From an uncultured Oscillospiraceae bacterium (lineage in GTDB: Bacteria > Bacillota > Clostridia > Oscillospirales > Ruminococcaceae): a DNA stretch of 64,000 nt. The stretch spans positions 1 to 64,000 of the forward strand of contig CAJUSD010000007.1 of assembly GCA_910589145.1 (NCBI GenBank). Direction: 5' to 3'. The position numbers and the translations under genes were made by a program. This document shows, piece after piece, positions 34,632 to 42,509 of this stretch; position 1 is the stretch's first letter; every line of letters begins with the position of its first letter. The notes under the pieces were generated by a model. It was not told where the DNA came from. It searched no databases and saw nothing but the letters and a program-made list of their open reading frames with translations.

Positions 34632-35975
34632 ATGGACAAAAACGCCTTTGCCCCTACCCCTCCTATGGGGTGGAACAGTTATGATTATTACGACACCACT
34701 GTAACCGAAGCACAGATTCGCGCCAATGCCGCTGTTATGGCGGACAAGTTAAAGGGCTATGGGTGGGAATACATTGTTGTAGATATTGAATGGTACGCTT
34801 ACAAAGCAGGCTCCATGCGGGACAAGTTCCAGTATATTCCCTTTGCTCCGGTGGCAATAGACGAGTATTCCCGTCTCCTGCCTGATCCGGAACGCTTTCC
34901 CTCCTCTGCGGGCGGAAAGGGCTTTGGTCCCCTTGCAGAATATATCCACAGCCTGGGGCTGAAATTCGGCATCCACATTATGCGGGGGATTCCCCGGACA
35001 GCCGCCCATCAGCATATGCAAATCAAAGGCTGTGAGATGACTGCCGACATGGCCGCCAATCCCTCCTCTGTCTGCCGCTGGAACCCGGACATGTATGGTG
35101 TAAGGGACTGCGCCGAAGGGCAGGCGTACTATGATTCTTTGATAGAATTGTATGCGTTCTGGGGAGTTGACTTCATCAAATGCGACGATATCTGCAACAC
35201 TGACAACCTAAACCCTTCCGGTTTTGGCAGATACGAGGGCCGCCATGAAATTGAAATGCTGGCCCGCGCCATTGAAAAGCAGGGACGGCCTATTGTCCTT
35301 TCCCTATCCCCCGGCCCTGCGTTAATCGAAAAATCCTGGCATTATAAAAAATACGCCAACATGTGGCGGATTACCAACGATTTCTGGGATGAGTGGCGGT
35401 TATTGAAGGATATGTTTGAACGGTGTGAGCTTTGGCAGGACCATGTGGAAGCCGGATGTTATCCTGACTGTGATATGCTTCCCCTGGGGATGCTGGGCGG
35501 AGGATTCGGCAAAGGGGAACGAAAAACAAGGTTTACCCCCGACGAGCAAAGAACGATGATGACCCTCTGGTGTCTGTTCGGCTCGCCGCTGATGATAGGC
35601 GCAGAGCTTACCAGGCTGGATGACTGGACGTTATCCCTGCTGACCAACCGGGAAGTTCTGGCCATGCTGCCGCCGGAATGCCGTCCAAGGCAGATAGAGC
35701 GAAGCGAGGAAACAGCGGTATGGACAGCAGAAAATGCCAAGACAAAAGACCGCTATGCTGCACTGTTCAATCTCTCTGAATCTTTTAATGCAGTCAGCAC
35801 ACCGTTAAAAGATTTGGGTATGGAATTTTCCAAAGGTGTAGAACTTTGGACAGGAGCAGAAGCTATAATAAAAGACGGATGCCTGATATCCCAACTCCCA
35901 CCCCATGCCTGTGCAGTTTATCAACTGATATCATTTTACAATCAAACAGAACCGGAGGTATCAACTGAACCATGA
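34632..35975 (+). CDS. Alpha-galactosidase, GH27
   Basis: This 447-residue enzyme matches GH27 (clan GH-D, like melibiase). It begins with PTPPMGWNSYDYYDTTVTE and has YIVVDIEWY (about 49), GLKFGIHIMRGIPR (about 112) and the nucleophile Asp in GVDFIKCDDIC (about 182). It has no signal peptide, so it works inside the cell. It is the second alpha-galactosidase of the window, from a different family than the GH36 enzyme. The ATG at 34632 lies 13 bases after GGGAGG, a little far, but an earlier TTG is less likely. Confidence 0.88.
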   Translation: MDKNAFAPTPPMGWNSYDYYDTTVTEAQIRANAAVMADKLKGYGWEYIVVDIEWYAYKAGSMRDKFQYIPFAPVAIDEYSRLLPDPERFPSSAGGKGFGPLAEYIHSLGLKFGIHIMRGIPRTAAHQHMQIKGCEMTADMAANPSSVCRWNPDMYGVRDCAEGQAYYDSLIELYAFWGVDFIKCDDICNTDNLNPSGFGRYEGRHEIEMLARAIEKQGRPIVLSLSPGPALIEKSWHYKKYANMWRITNDFWDEWRLLKDMFERCELWQDHVEAGCYPDCDMLPLGMLGGGFGKGERKTRFTPDEQRTMMTLWCLFGSPLMIGAELTRLDDWTLSLLTNREVLAMLPPECRPRQIERSEETAVWTAENAKTKDRYAALFNLSESFNAVSTPLKDLGMEFSKGVELWTGAEAIIKDGCLISQLPPHACAVYQLISFYNQTEPEVSTEP

Positions 35976-36811
35976 ACATGAACCTGATTCCCTTGGATTC
36001 CCCATACTGGGAAACCTATACCGGCGCATACGGCAGCGTCCTGCCAGAAATTAAAATACTGATGGGAGAGGCGCCAATATCCCCTCAGAGCAAACTGCGC
36101 CGTTTGGATATGGAGGAAAAAGACGATTATCGGATTGCCTTTGACAACCTCTGTGAAGGCCTCAGCCATCAAATGACCTGCTATGACGCACTTTTCCTGG
36201 CTCTTCCCTACTTAGTGAAACTGTATCAGCTCAGGAAAGCCAGCTTTACCTGGAGGGTGGAGATATTGTCACAGGCTGGAATCTGTCTGGCAACGGATCT
36301 TCCCGAAGTCAACGGAGAAAATCCAGAGCCCATGCCTGAGGAGATCATGTCCGGCTATAACGCCGCTGTTCTGCAGCTGAAAGATCTGGCGAAGGAATTC
36401 ATTCTGGAAAACCTGGAACAGATTGGTCTTTTGGAGGACAGCGCACGTAATTATTTAATTACAGGCCTGATCGCCATTATGGGGGATCGTCTGCTGGCAA
36501 ACGTATTAACCATGTCAGGCTGGGATGAAGATGAATGTTATCTTGGCTGCCCGGACTGCGATTTCTGTGATGAAGAATCTTCACTGACTGACAGGAAAAT
36601 AGAGGGGCAGCTCGTTCCGGCACATGCTAAGCCCTGGGATGGGGAATCCTTTGACGATCCTCTATGCTGGCTTACTGGAATTTTGGACAGGTTTGGGGCA
36701 GAAGCCGAGAAGGATTTTATCACTTGCTGTTACGGAGCTTACACCTGCCCGGAATGCGGCAAAAAAGCTTTTATGCTGGATTTTGCCAAGTGTTATTTGT
36801 TTGGGGAATAA
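35972..36811 (+). CDS. Hypothetical protein with two zinc-ribbon-like Cys pairs
   Basis: This 279-residue protein is mainly helical in its N-terminal two thirds (FDNLCEGLSHQMTCYDALFLALPYLVKLYQ, about 52). Cys groups lie at about 188 (LGCPDCDFCDEE) and near the end (YTCPECGKKAFM, about 258), suggesting one or two metal sites. I do not recognise the family. Its start overlaps the GH27 stop by four bases, so it is co-translated with it. Confidence 0.7.
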   Translation: MNMNLIPLDSPYWETYTGAYGSVLPEIKILMGEAPISPQSKLRRLDMEEKDDYRIAFDNLCEGLSHQMTCYDALFLALPYLVKLYQLRKASFTWRVEILSQAGICLATDLPEVNGENPEPMPEEIMSGYNAAVLQLKDLAKEFILENLEQIGLLEDSARNYLITGLIAIMGDRLLANVLTMSGWDEDECYLGCPDCDFCDEESSLTDRKIEGQLVPAHAKPWDGESFDDPLCWLTGILDRFGAEAEKDFITCCYGAYTCPECGKKAFMLDFAKCYLFGE

Positions 36812-36845
36812 TTCATTTGACTTTAACATAATGTGAATTTGATGG

Positions 36846-37245
36846 GAAACTTTCTGAATTGGATGGTTTTCTGTTTTAGGTACGCCATCATGGCAAACTT
36901 TCAGTTTGCTGGATGGCTGCAAGAGGGGACTTTTAGGTTTGTCCAACGCTGCGGCGTTGGACGAAGCGGAAGAAGCCCGCTTATATGGGGCGCTCCCTCG
37001 AAGCTGGTTACATTTTCGGTCTTATCCCTCCTCCGAAGCTTTTTAGCGGGCTTTTATTCGAAATAATAGGGTGTTTGTCTTTTTTGTTTTTGCTGTTTTG
37101 GAGCAAGCAGGGGTATTTCGCGTCTGCGGACGCGACCAGAGGAACTTTTTAGGAAAGTTCCTCTGGACTCTTCAAACCTTTTTGAGCCGCTTTAGCTTGT
37201 GCTTGTCTTAGGCTGTGCCCGTAAATTTGCTTTATCGAACTTATG
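36846..37245. repeat. Composite intergenic repeat (families C and B), copy 2
   Basis: The first part repeats the layout of 18450-18650: TTGTCCAACGCTGCGGCGTTGGAC, CGAAGCGGAAGAA, then AAGCCCGCTTATATGG closing with AGCGGGCTTTT. The second part (37101-37245) is family B and matches the reverse complement of 40055-40195 almost throughout. Between the two, the hairpin arms read CCAGAGGAACTTT/AAGTTCCTCTGG here and CCAGGGAACTTT/AAGTTCCCTGG there, so paired bases change together. Confidence 0.65.
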
Positions 37246-37269
37246 TTTACATTAAAGCCAAGAAAAATT

Positions 37270-37310
37270 CAGGCAGGAATGGGGAAATTTCCCTGTTCCT
37301 GCCTATTTTT
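37270..37310 (+). terminator. Rho-independent terminator-like hairpin
   Basis: AGGCAGGAA-GGGAAA and its complement form a stem followed by ATTTTTATC. It abuts the 3' end of the minus-strand enolase fragment and could act on either strand. Confidence 0.6.
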
Positions 37311-37536
37311 ATCGAATATCAAAAACACATTCTGTCTGTGATGAATCCAAAAAGTTAATTTCCAGCCCTAACCCTGGGCCGTCTGGGACACGAATACGGC
37401 CATTTTTTACTTGCAATCCGCCAGGGACACAGTTTTCTACCCCGCAATATCCCTTATACTCATGATAATGTCCCGCATTAGGGATTATAGGCGCATAAAA
37501 GCAGCATATTATAGGAGGCATATCCACCGGAAACAT
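37309..37536 (-). pseudogene. C-terminal remnant of an enolase-superfamily (mandelate racemase-like) enzyme
   Basis: The frame ends in the conserved C-terminal block of the superfamily (KNGRIRVPDGPGLGLEINFL), but only about 75 residues are left of roughly 370-400. The upstream part is replaced by the family R1 repeat that begins near 37571. Loss of the barrel means it cannot be active. It shows that the repeat border coincides with gene loss. Confidence 0.75.
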
Positions 37537-37570
37537 GGGGCGTTGCCACTTTTCCCGCTGCCTGTGCCAT

Positions 37571-37760
37571 ACGCGCTGCTTTTGCGTTGTTGTGAAGGCT
37601 CGCCAGGCGGCAGCCTGCCTTCGCCTCCACGCCTTGCAGCTCCACCGTCAGAACTGCTTTTGGATCTTTCGGAGTTTTTGGCGCCGTTTTTTACTTTGTT
37701 ATATCTGCGTTCTCCTTTGCCGGCCACAAAAACCGTGTTTTCCTTTGTCAAGCAAAGGTA
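37571..37760. repeat. Dispersed repeat, family R1, copy 2 (left end missing)
   Basis: It matches about 1201-1390, including AAGGCTCGCCAGGCGGCAGC and the right terminal sequence CTTTGTCAAGCAAAGGTA. The left inverted repeat is not present; instead the truncated enolase gene adjoins. The 80-codon minus frame across it is the same repeat-derived frame as at copy 1. Confidence 0.65.
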
Positions 37761-37834
37761 GTAAACGGATTTTTAAGAACCAACTATATTTTATGGATAT
37801 AGTATATTAAGCCCTGTGTGGCTGAACTGAAAAT

Positions 37835-39175
37835 TTAAATAAATCCATTTAAAAATTTTTCAACCTGCCTGTAATCTGTCAAAAACCAGTCAGCAGTTTC
37901 TTTCAGCTCCCTGGAATATTCCTGGTTAAACGTGTCATCGACAGCCGCTGTCCAGAAGCCGTTTCCTGCTGCGGTCTTTACCGCATGGAGGGCATCCTCA
38001 AAAACAATGGTTTCCTGCGGCAAGGCTCCCAACTCCCTGGCAGCATGTTCAAAAATTTCAGGGGTATGTTTTGTCAGCCCCATTTCCGTACAGGTAAACA
38101 TTTTCTGGAAATTTTCCCAAATTCCCAGCCGTTTACATGCCGCTTCCACATGATACCGTTCTGATGCGGTGACAATACCCAAAGCGATACCGTTTTCGGA
38201 GAGCCAGGACAGGGCGGTTTCAATGTACGGTTTTCCCTGAACCTTGTAGAAGTATTCCCCTTCTACCATTTTACAAATTTCATCCATTGTTTCCTCTGCG
38301 GTATCATGCAGGCCAAAATGTTCATTGAGGAACACAGCGGTTTGCCGCAGCGTCAAAGCATCCAGTTCCTTTTTCAGTCCGGGAGGCGGTACAATATGAT
38401 GTTGTTTTAAAAGCATTTCATCGGCAGATTCCCAGATATACATGGAATCGGTCAAAGTGCCGTCCACATCAAATAAAGCGGCACGGATGCGTTTGGGATT
38501 TCCGTTGGAGGCTGCCATTTCTTCGGATAATTTGCACAGCCTTCTCGCCGCTGCCGCTGCGGATTGGGGCGTTATTTTTCCGGTTTCATCTTTTTGATCG
38601 AACAGTGCAGAGATTACAGCTACTCCGTCTGCCCCGCTCCCGGATAGTTTCAGAATATTAGCTTCTGATATTCCGCCAATGGCAACTATGGGCAGGTCTA
38701 CCGCCTGCCGGATTTCCCTGAGCGTTTCTATTGGCAGATAAGAAGCGTCCTGTTTCGTGGAAGAACCAAATACAGCTCCAACCCCCAGATAGTCAGCCCC
38801 TTGTTGGGCGGCACGGCGGGCTTCTTCTGCGTTGTGGGCGCTGGCCCCAATAATTTTTCCAGGCCCCAAAACAGCACGCGCTTCCAAGACAGAAGTATCG
38901 TCCTGCCCTACATGCACCCCGTCTGCGTCAACGGCTTTTGCTGTTGCCACATCGTCATTTATTATAAATGGGACATGATAGGCAGCGCATAACGGTTTAA
39001 TTGCCTGGGCTTCCTTGAGCCGTTCCTCCTGAGTGCTGTTTTTTTCCCGTAATTGTACACAGGTAACGCCTGCCTTTAATACTGCTTCCAAATATTCCGC
39101 CAAAGCCTCCCCTTCGGAAAGCCATCTCCGGTCGGTGACAGCATACAGGCGCATTGCATTTTTATCTATCTTCAA
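37835..39175 (-). CDS. thiE: Thiamine-phosphate synthase fused to a HAD phosphatase
   Basis: This 446-residue fusion uses a TTG start at 39175, 8 bases after GGGAGG inside the end of thiM; the ATG seven codons later has a poor site. Residues about 10-215 are ThiE (TCVQLREKNS, FIINDDVATA, DGVHVGQDD, GASAHN, YLGVGAVFGSSTK, VAIGGIS), which joins HMP-PP and HET-P to thiamine phosphate. Residues about 230-440 are a HAD phosphatase with intact motifs (FDVDGTL, VTASE, TKHTPEIF, FEDALHAV). The HAD part may remove the phosphate from thiamine phosphate before pyrophosphorylation; that is inference. Confidence 0.92.
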   Translation of the reverse strand: MKIDKNAMRLYAVTDRRWLSEGEALAEYLEAVLKAGVTCVQLREKNSTQEERLKEAQAIKPLCAAYHVPFIINDDVATAKAVDADGVHVGQDDTSVLEARAVLGPGKIIGASAHNAEEARRAAQQGADYLGVGAVFGSSTKQDASYLPIETLREIRQAVDLPIVAIGGISEANILKLSGSGADGVAVISALFDQKDETGKITPQSAAAAARRLCKLSEEMAASNGNPKRIRAALFDVDGTLTDSMYIWESADEMLLKQHHIVPPPGLKKELDALTLRQTAVFLNEHFGLHDTAEETMDEICKMVEGEYFYKVQGKPYIETALSWLSENGIALGIVTASERYHVEAACKRLGIWENFQKMFTCTEMGLTKHTPEIFEHAARELGALPQETIVFEDALHAVKTAAGNGFWTAAVDDTFNQEYSRELKETADWFLTDYRQVEKFLNGFI

Positions 39176-39977
39176 TCTGAAAACCTCCCTGCAGTGCCAG
39201 ATAGTCCATCCTGCCCGCTGCGTCAATCAGGTATGTCCTCATGGAACTATAACCAGTATTTAAACATTCCATATTTAACGCTGCTGCTTCTCCAAAGCGT
39301 TTCATCATTGCAGAGGCAATGGTAGATGCTTCCAAAGGGGAATCCGGTTTTACTGCCAAAAACGCCCCTATCAGCGCTGAAAGCATACAGCCTGTCCCGG
39401 TAATGCACGTCAGGGCTTTACTCCCGCCTTTGATATATACCCGCCGGATTCCATCCGTGATAACGTCTGTTTGCGAGGTGATTTCTACAATCGCCCCTGT
39501 AGTGTTGGATAGGTTATGGGCAGCGTCATACAGTTCTTCCTCCGAAAGAGATGGATCGTCTTCTGAATCTACTCCCTTAGATTTGCCGGATAAATCGCAT
39601 AATGCCATAATTTCAGAACAGTTCCCCCGGATAACGGATAACTGGACTGATTGTATCAGTTCCTTTGCGCTTTGCATCCGGTAAGAGGATATCCCAACTC
39701 CTACAGGGTCTAAAACAATGGGAATATGCTGTTGGTTCGCTGCTTTTGCAGATTTCAGCATTGCCTCAAAACGAAGGGGATTGAGCATGCCAAGATTTAA
39801 AACCAATGCCTGGCTGGAAGAAGTTATTTCCGCACTTTCTTCCGGGGAATCTGCCATAATAGGAGAAGCGCCGCAGGCAAGCAGGAAATTGGCGCAGTCG
39901 TTTAGGGATACGGGATTGCTGATACAATGTACCAAAGGACGTGTTTCACGGAGTTTTTGGACTTCTGCATCAAACAT
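39162..39977 (-). CDS. thiM: Hydroxyethylthiazole kinase
   Basis: This 271-residue ThiM phosphorylates the thiazole alcohol HET for reuse. Motifs are VHCISNPVSLNDCANFLLA (about 17), VLDPVGVGIS (about 89), VIRGNCSEI (about 111), and the catalytic ITGTGCMLSALIGAFLA (about 191). It overlaps the thiE-HAD gene by 14 bases. No TPP riboswitch is visible upstream, unlike thiW at 46 kb. Confidence 0.94.
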   Translation of the reverse strand: MFDAEVQKLRETRPLVHCISNPVSLNDCANFLLACGASPIMADSPEESAEITSSSQALVLNLGMLNPLRFEAMLKSAKAANQQHIPIVLDPVGVGISSYRMQSAKELIQSVQLSVIRGNCSEIMALCDLSGKSKGVDSEDDPSLSEEELYDAAHNLSNTTGAIVEITSQTDVITDGIRRVYIKGGSKALTCITGTGCMLSALIGAFLAVKPDSPLEASTIASAMMKRFGEAAALNMECLNTGYSSMRTYLIDAAGRMDYLALQGGFQIEDR

Positions 39978-40054
39978 AAAAAATTCTCCTTACAGTAAAT
40001 TTATAAAAGCCGGATTGCATACGCCTCTATGTGAAACCAGACTGAAAATAATAT

Positions 40055-40435
40055 GAGTTTGAAAAGGCTAATTTGCGGGAAAAACCTCAGACGAGTATAA
40101 GCTAAAGCGGATAAAAAAGGTTTGAAGGTCCAGGGAACTTTCCTGAAAAGTTCCCTGGTCGCGTCCGCAGACGCGAAATACCCCAGCTTGCTAAAGAAAG
40201 CATAAGCAAAACGAAAAAAGCAAATACTTTAAAGTATAGAAAATCCCGCCATTTCTTTTGTGGGAGCCACGGGCAAAGAATTTAGAACAGCTTCCAGGGG
40301 GATATACGGCGGGATTTTTAGCTGAAGGTTATCACTTGCAGCCAGCGAACAGCCAACGGCTGCTGAGATGGCGTCCCCTGAACCCTAAACCTTAAAATTA
40401 AGAAAGGTTTTCACCGAACTCATGTTAAAATAACG
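40055..40435. repeat. Composite intergenic repeat, copy 3 (inverted relative to copy 2)
   Basis: 40055-40195 is the reverse complement of 37101-37245. It continues with a stem pair AAAATCCCGCC (about 40250) and GGCGGGATTTTT (about 40308-40319), which is the family C closing stem with new but matching bases. The end (ACCTTAAAATTAAG, then GAACTCATGTTAAAATAAC) resembles 57265-57310 and the end of the element beside purF. Together with copy 2 it brackets the thiM/thiE-HAD genes. Confidence 0.6.
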
Positions 40436-40443
40436 GAAACAGT

Positions 40444-40496
40444 ATAAAAACCGCTTCAAAACTGGCTTTTATGGTGAAAGCCAGAAAAGAAGCGGA
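40444..40496 (-). terminator. Terminator of the ABC exporter operon
   Basis: On the minus strand CCGCTTC-TTTCTGGCTTT and its complement form a long stem with one internal mismatch region, followed by TTTTTATAC. It lies about 140 bases after the second ABC gene. Confidence 0.75.
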
Positions 40497-40634
40497 ATTT
40501 CAACAGACAATATTCTATACCTGATTTGCGGAAATGAAACTATGATCCTCCGTTCCATTTCTATTATACTTCATGTCCCTCTGTCTTGGCAAGTATAGCA
40601 GGATAAGTTTTACAGGCTTTGTGCCCAAATGGTT

Positions 40635-42509
40635 TTATTCTTTGGTATAATACTGTGCCTGGGCGTTCCAAAGCTCGTAATACTTGCCGTTCACATCAGA
40701 AACCAGCGCCTCATGTGTCCCTTGCTGTACTACCTCCCCCTCATGGAAAACCGCAATCTCGTCGCAGAACTTGCAGGAGGACAAACGGTGGCTGATGTAA
40801 ATGGCTGTCTTGTCCCCGGCGATTTCGTCGAACTTGGAGTATATCTCTGCTTCCGCAATGGGGTCCAGTGCCGCTGTCGGTTCATCCAGGATAATAAAGG
40901 GCGCATCTTTGTAGAGGGAACGGGCAATGGCGATTTTCTGGGCTTCGCCGCCGGAGACGTTTACACCGTCCTTGTTGTAGCTGGTATACAGATAGGTGTC
41001 CAGTCCGCTGGGCATCTCTGCCAGCCGATCCCCGAAACCCGCCTTTTCCAAACAATCGGCGGCAAGAGCTCTGTCGCAGTCTGTGCCAGAGGCCACATTT
41101 TCCCCTAATTTCAGGGCAAGCAGCTTGAAATCCTGGAACACCACCGAGAAAATCATCATGTAATCCAAATAGTTATATTTCTTGATGTTAATTCCATTGA
41201 GTAATATTTCACCCTCTGTGGGATCGTAGAGGCGGCAGAGCAGCTTAATAAAGGTTGTCTTCCCGCTTCCGTTCATGCCCACAACGGCAAGGCGTTCGCC
41301 GACCTTGAACTTCATGTTTACATTGCGGAGGGAGTAGTTTTCACTCCCAGGGTATTTGAAGGAGACGTTTTTAAACTCCACCTCATAGTTGCGGTCACGG
41401 CGTTTTTCCACTGTAAGGCTTCCTTGATACATACTATTAGGAATGTCCAGGAATTCAAAAAGCAGGGATAAAAACGAACCGTTCGCCTGCATATCGCCTA
41501 TGGTGGATATAAAAGAGGACACACCGTTGGCAACCTTTGTGACGGATGCCACATACTGGGTAACAGAACCAAGACCGAACGCCCCCGCCAATGCCTTCAT
41601 GCAGACAAACAGATATACAATTCCTGTAAAAATGACAGATACCCCAGAGGCCGCTGCACTGTACAAACCTTTGGGACCTAAAGACAGCTTGGCAAATGCG
41701 CCTTTGGAACAAAAAGCGCCTTTCTTATCGCTGTTATGCCGGTCACAAATAATATCCTGACGGTACATCCTTACATCTTCCGCAATTTCCCTATTGCTGC
41801 CAAGCCAGCCGAAATAACTAAACAGGCGGTTTGCAAGCCTGTGCTGTCCAGCATGGCTGGACCAATAAGACTTTGCTTTGTTGGAGAGCGCAGGCGCGAT
41901 ATATGTTACAGCAAGCATGACTGCCACCACCAGCAGAACAAATAAGGGATGGTTCAGAATGGTATACACCCCTGCGCTTTCAGGAACCTTACTGGTAAAA
42001 AGGGTGACTGTCAAAGCAATACCGCCTAAAAGGGTAAATACAGATGAAAACAGATTTTCATAACTGCTGATTACCTTCATAATACCCCAGCCCCCACCAT
42101 TTTGATTTTGGCGTATCGTTGAGAGCAGGTCATGGGTTTTGGTATCGTCAATATCCGCAAAATCCATGTCCAAAATCTTTTTGGAATAGAGCCAGTCATA
42201 TTTTTGCCATCTCCCGGAATTCTGCGTATCTGTCCATTTGGCAAGGAGTGCAGAACCGAATCCAATAACAGCAGCAAACGCCAATGCAACCAGTACCAGG
42301 AATTTCAGACGTTCTGCATCCCTATTTCCCGCAATCTCGCCGATGATAAGGGCAGACAGATAGATTTCAACATATGGGGTAATGGCCTTCCATATTTGGG
42401 AAATCAGGTTTGAAAGAACCATCTGGGGATAGTGGTGATATATAACTTTTAAAGCCCGCATATTCATTTTGAGGGATTCCTTCATTGGCAGGCTATCTTT
42501 ATTCTTCAT
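40635..42509 (-). CDS. ABC transporter, fused permease and ATPase (second subunit)
   Basis: This 624-residue ABC half-transporter of exporter type is counted from the ATG at 42509, which follows AAGGGG...AAGGG and overlaps the first ABC gene by 11 bases. Six membrane segments occupy about residues 25-300. The ATPase has Walker A GMNGSGKTT, the signature VSGGEAQKIAIARSLY and Walker B FIILDEPTAALD, and should pair with the 620-residue partner as a heterodimer. The cargo is unknown; peptide or drug export is usual for this type. Confidence 0.9.
   Translation of the reverse strand: MKNKDSLPMKESLKMNMRALKVIYHHYPQMVLSNLISQIWKAITPYVEIYLSALIIGEIAGNRDAERLKFLVLVALAFAAVIGFGSALLAKWTDTQNSGRWQKYDWLYSKKILDMDFADIDDTKTHDLLSTIRQNQNGGGWGIMKVISSYENLFSSVFTLLGGIALTVTLFTSKVPESAGVYTILNHPLFVLLVVAVMLAVTYIAPALSNKAKSYWSSHAGQHRLANRLFSYFGWLGSNREIAEDVRMYRQDIICDRHNSDKKGAFCSKGAFAKLSLGPKGLYSAAASGVSVIFTGIVYLFVCMKALAGAFGLGSVTQYVASVTKVANGVSSFISTIGDMQANGSFLSLLFEFLDIPNSMYQGSLTVEKRRDRNYEVEFKNVSFKYPGSENYSLRNVNMKFKVGERLAVVGMNGSGKTTFIKLLCRLYDPTEGEILLNGINIKKYNYLDYMMIFSVVFQDFKLLALKLGENVASGTDCDRALAADCLEKAGFGDRLAEMPSGLDTYLYTSYNKDGVNVSGGEAQKIAIARSLYKDAPFIILDEPTAALDPIAEAEIYSKFDEIAGDKTAIYISHRLSSCKFCDEIAVFHEGEVVQQGTHEALVSDVNGKYYELWNAQAQYYTKE

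Noticed and set aside
36833..37066. A 77-codon frame over the composite repeat
   Set aside because: The sequence is explained by structured repeat DNA, and the second copy at 18450 does not keep the frame.
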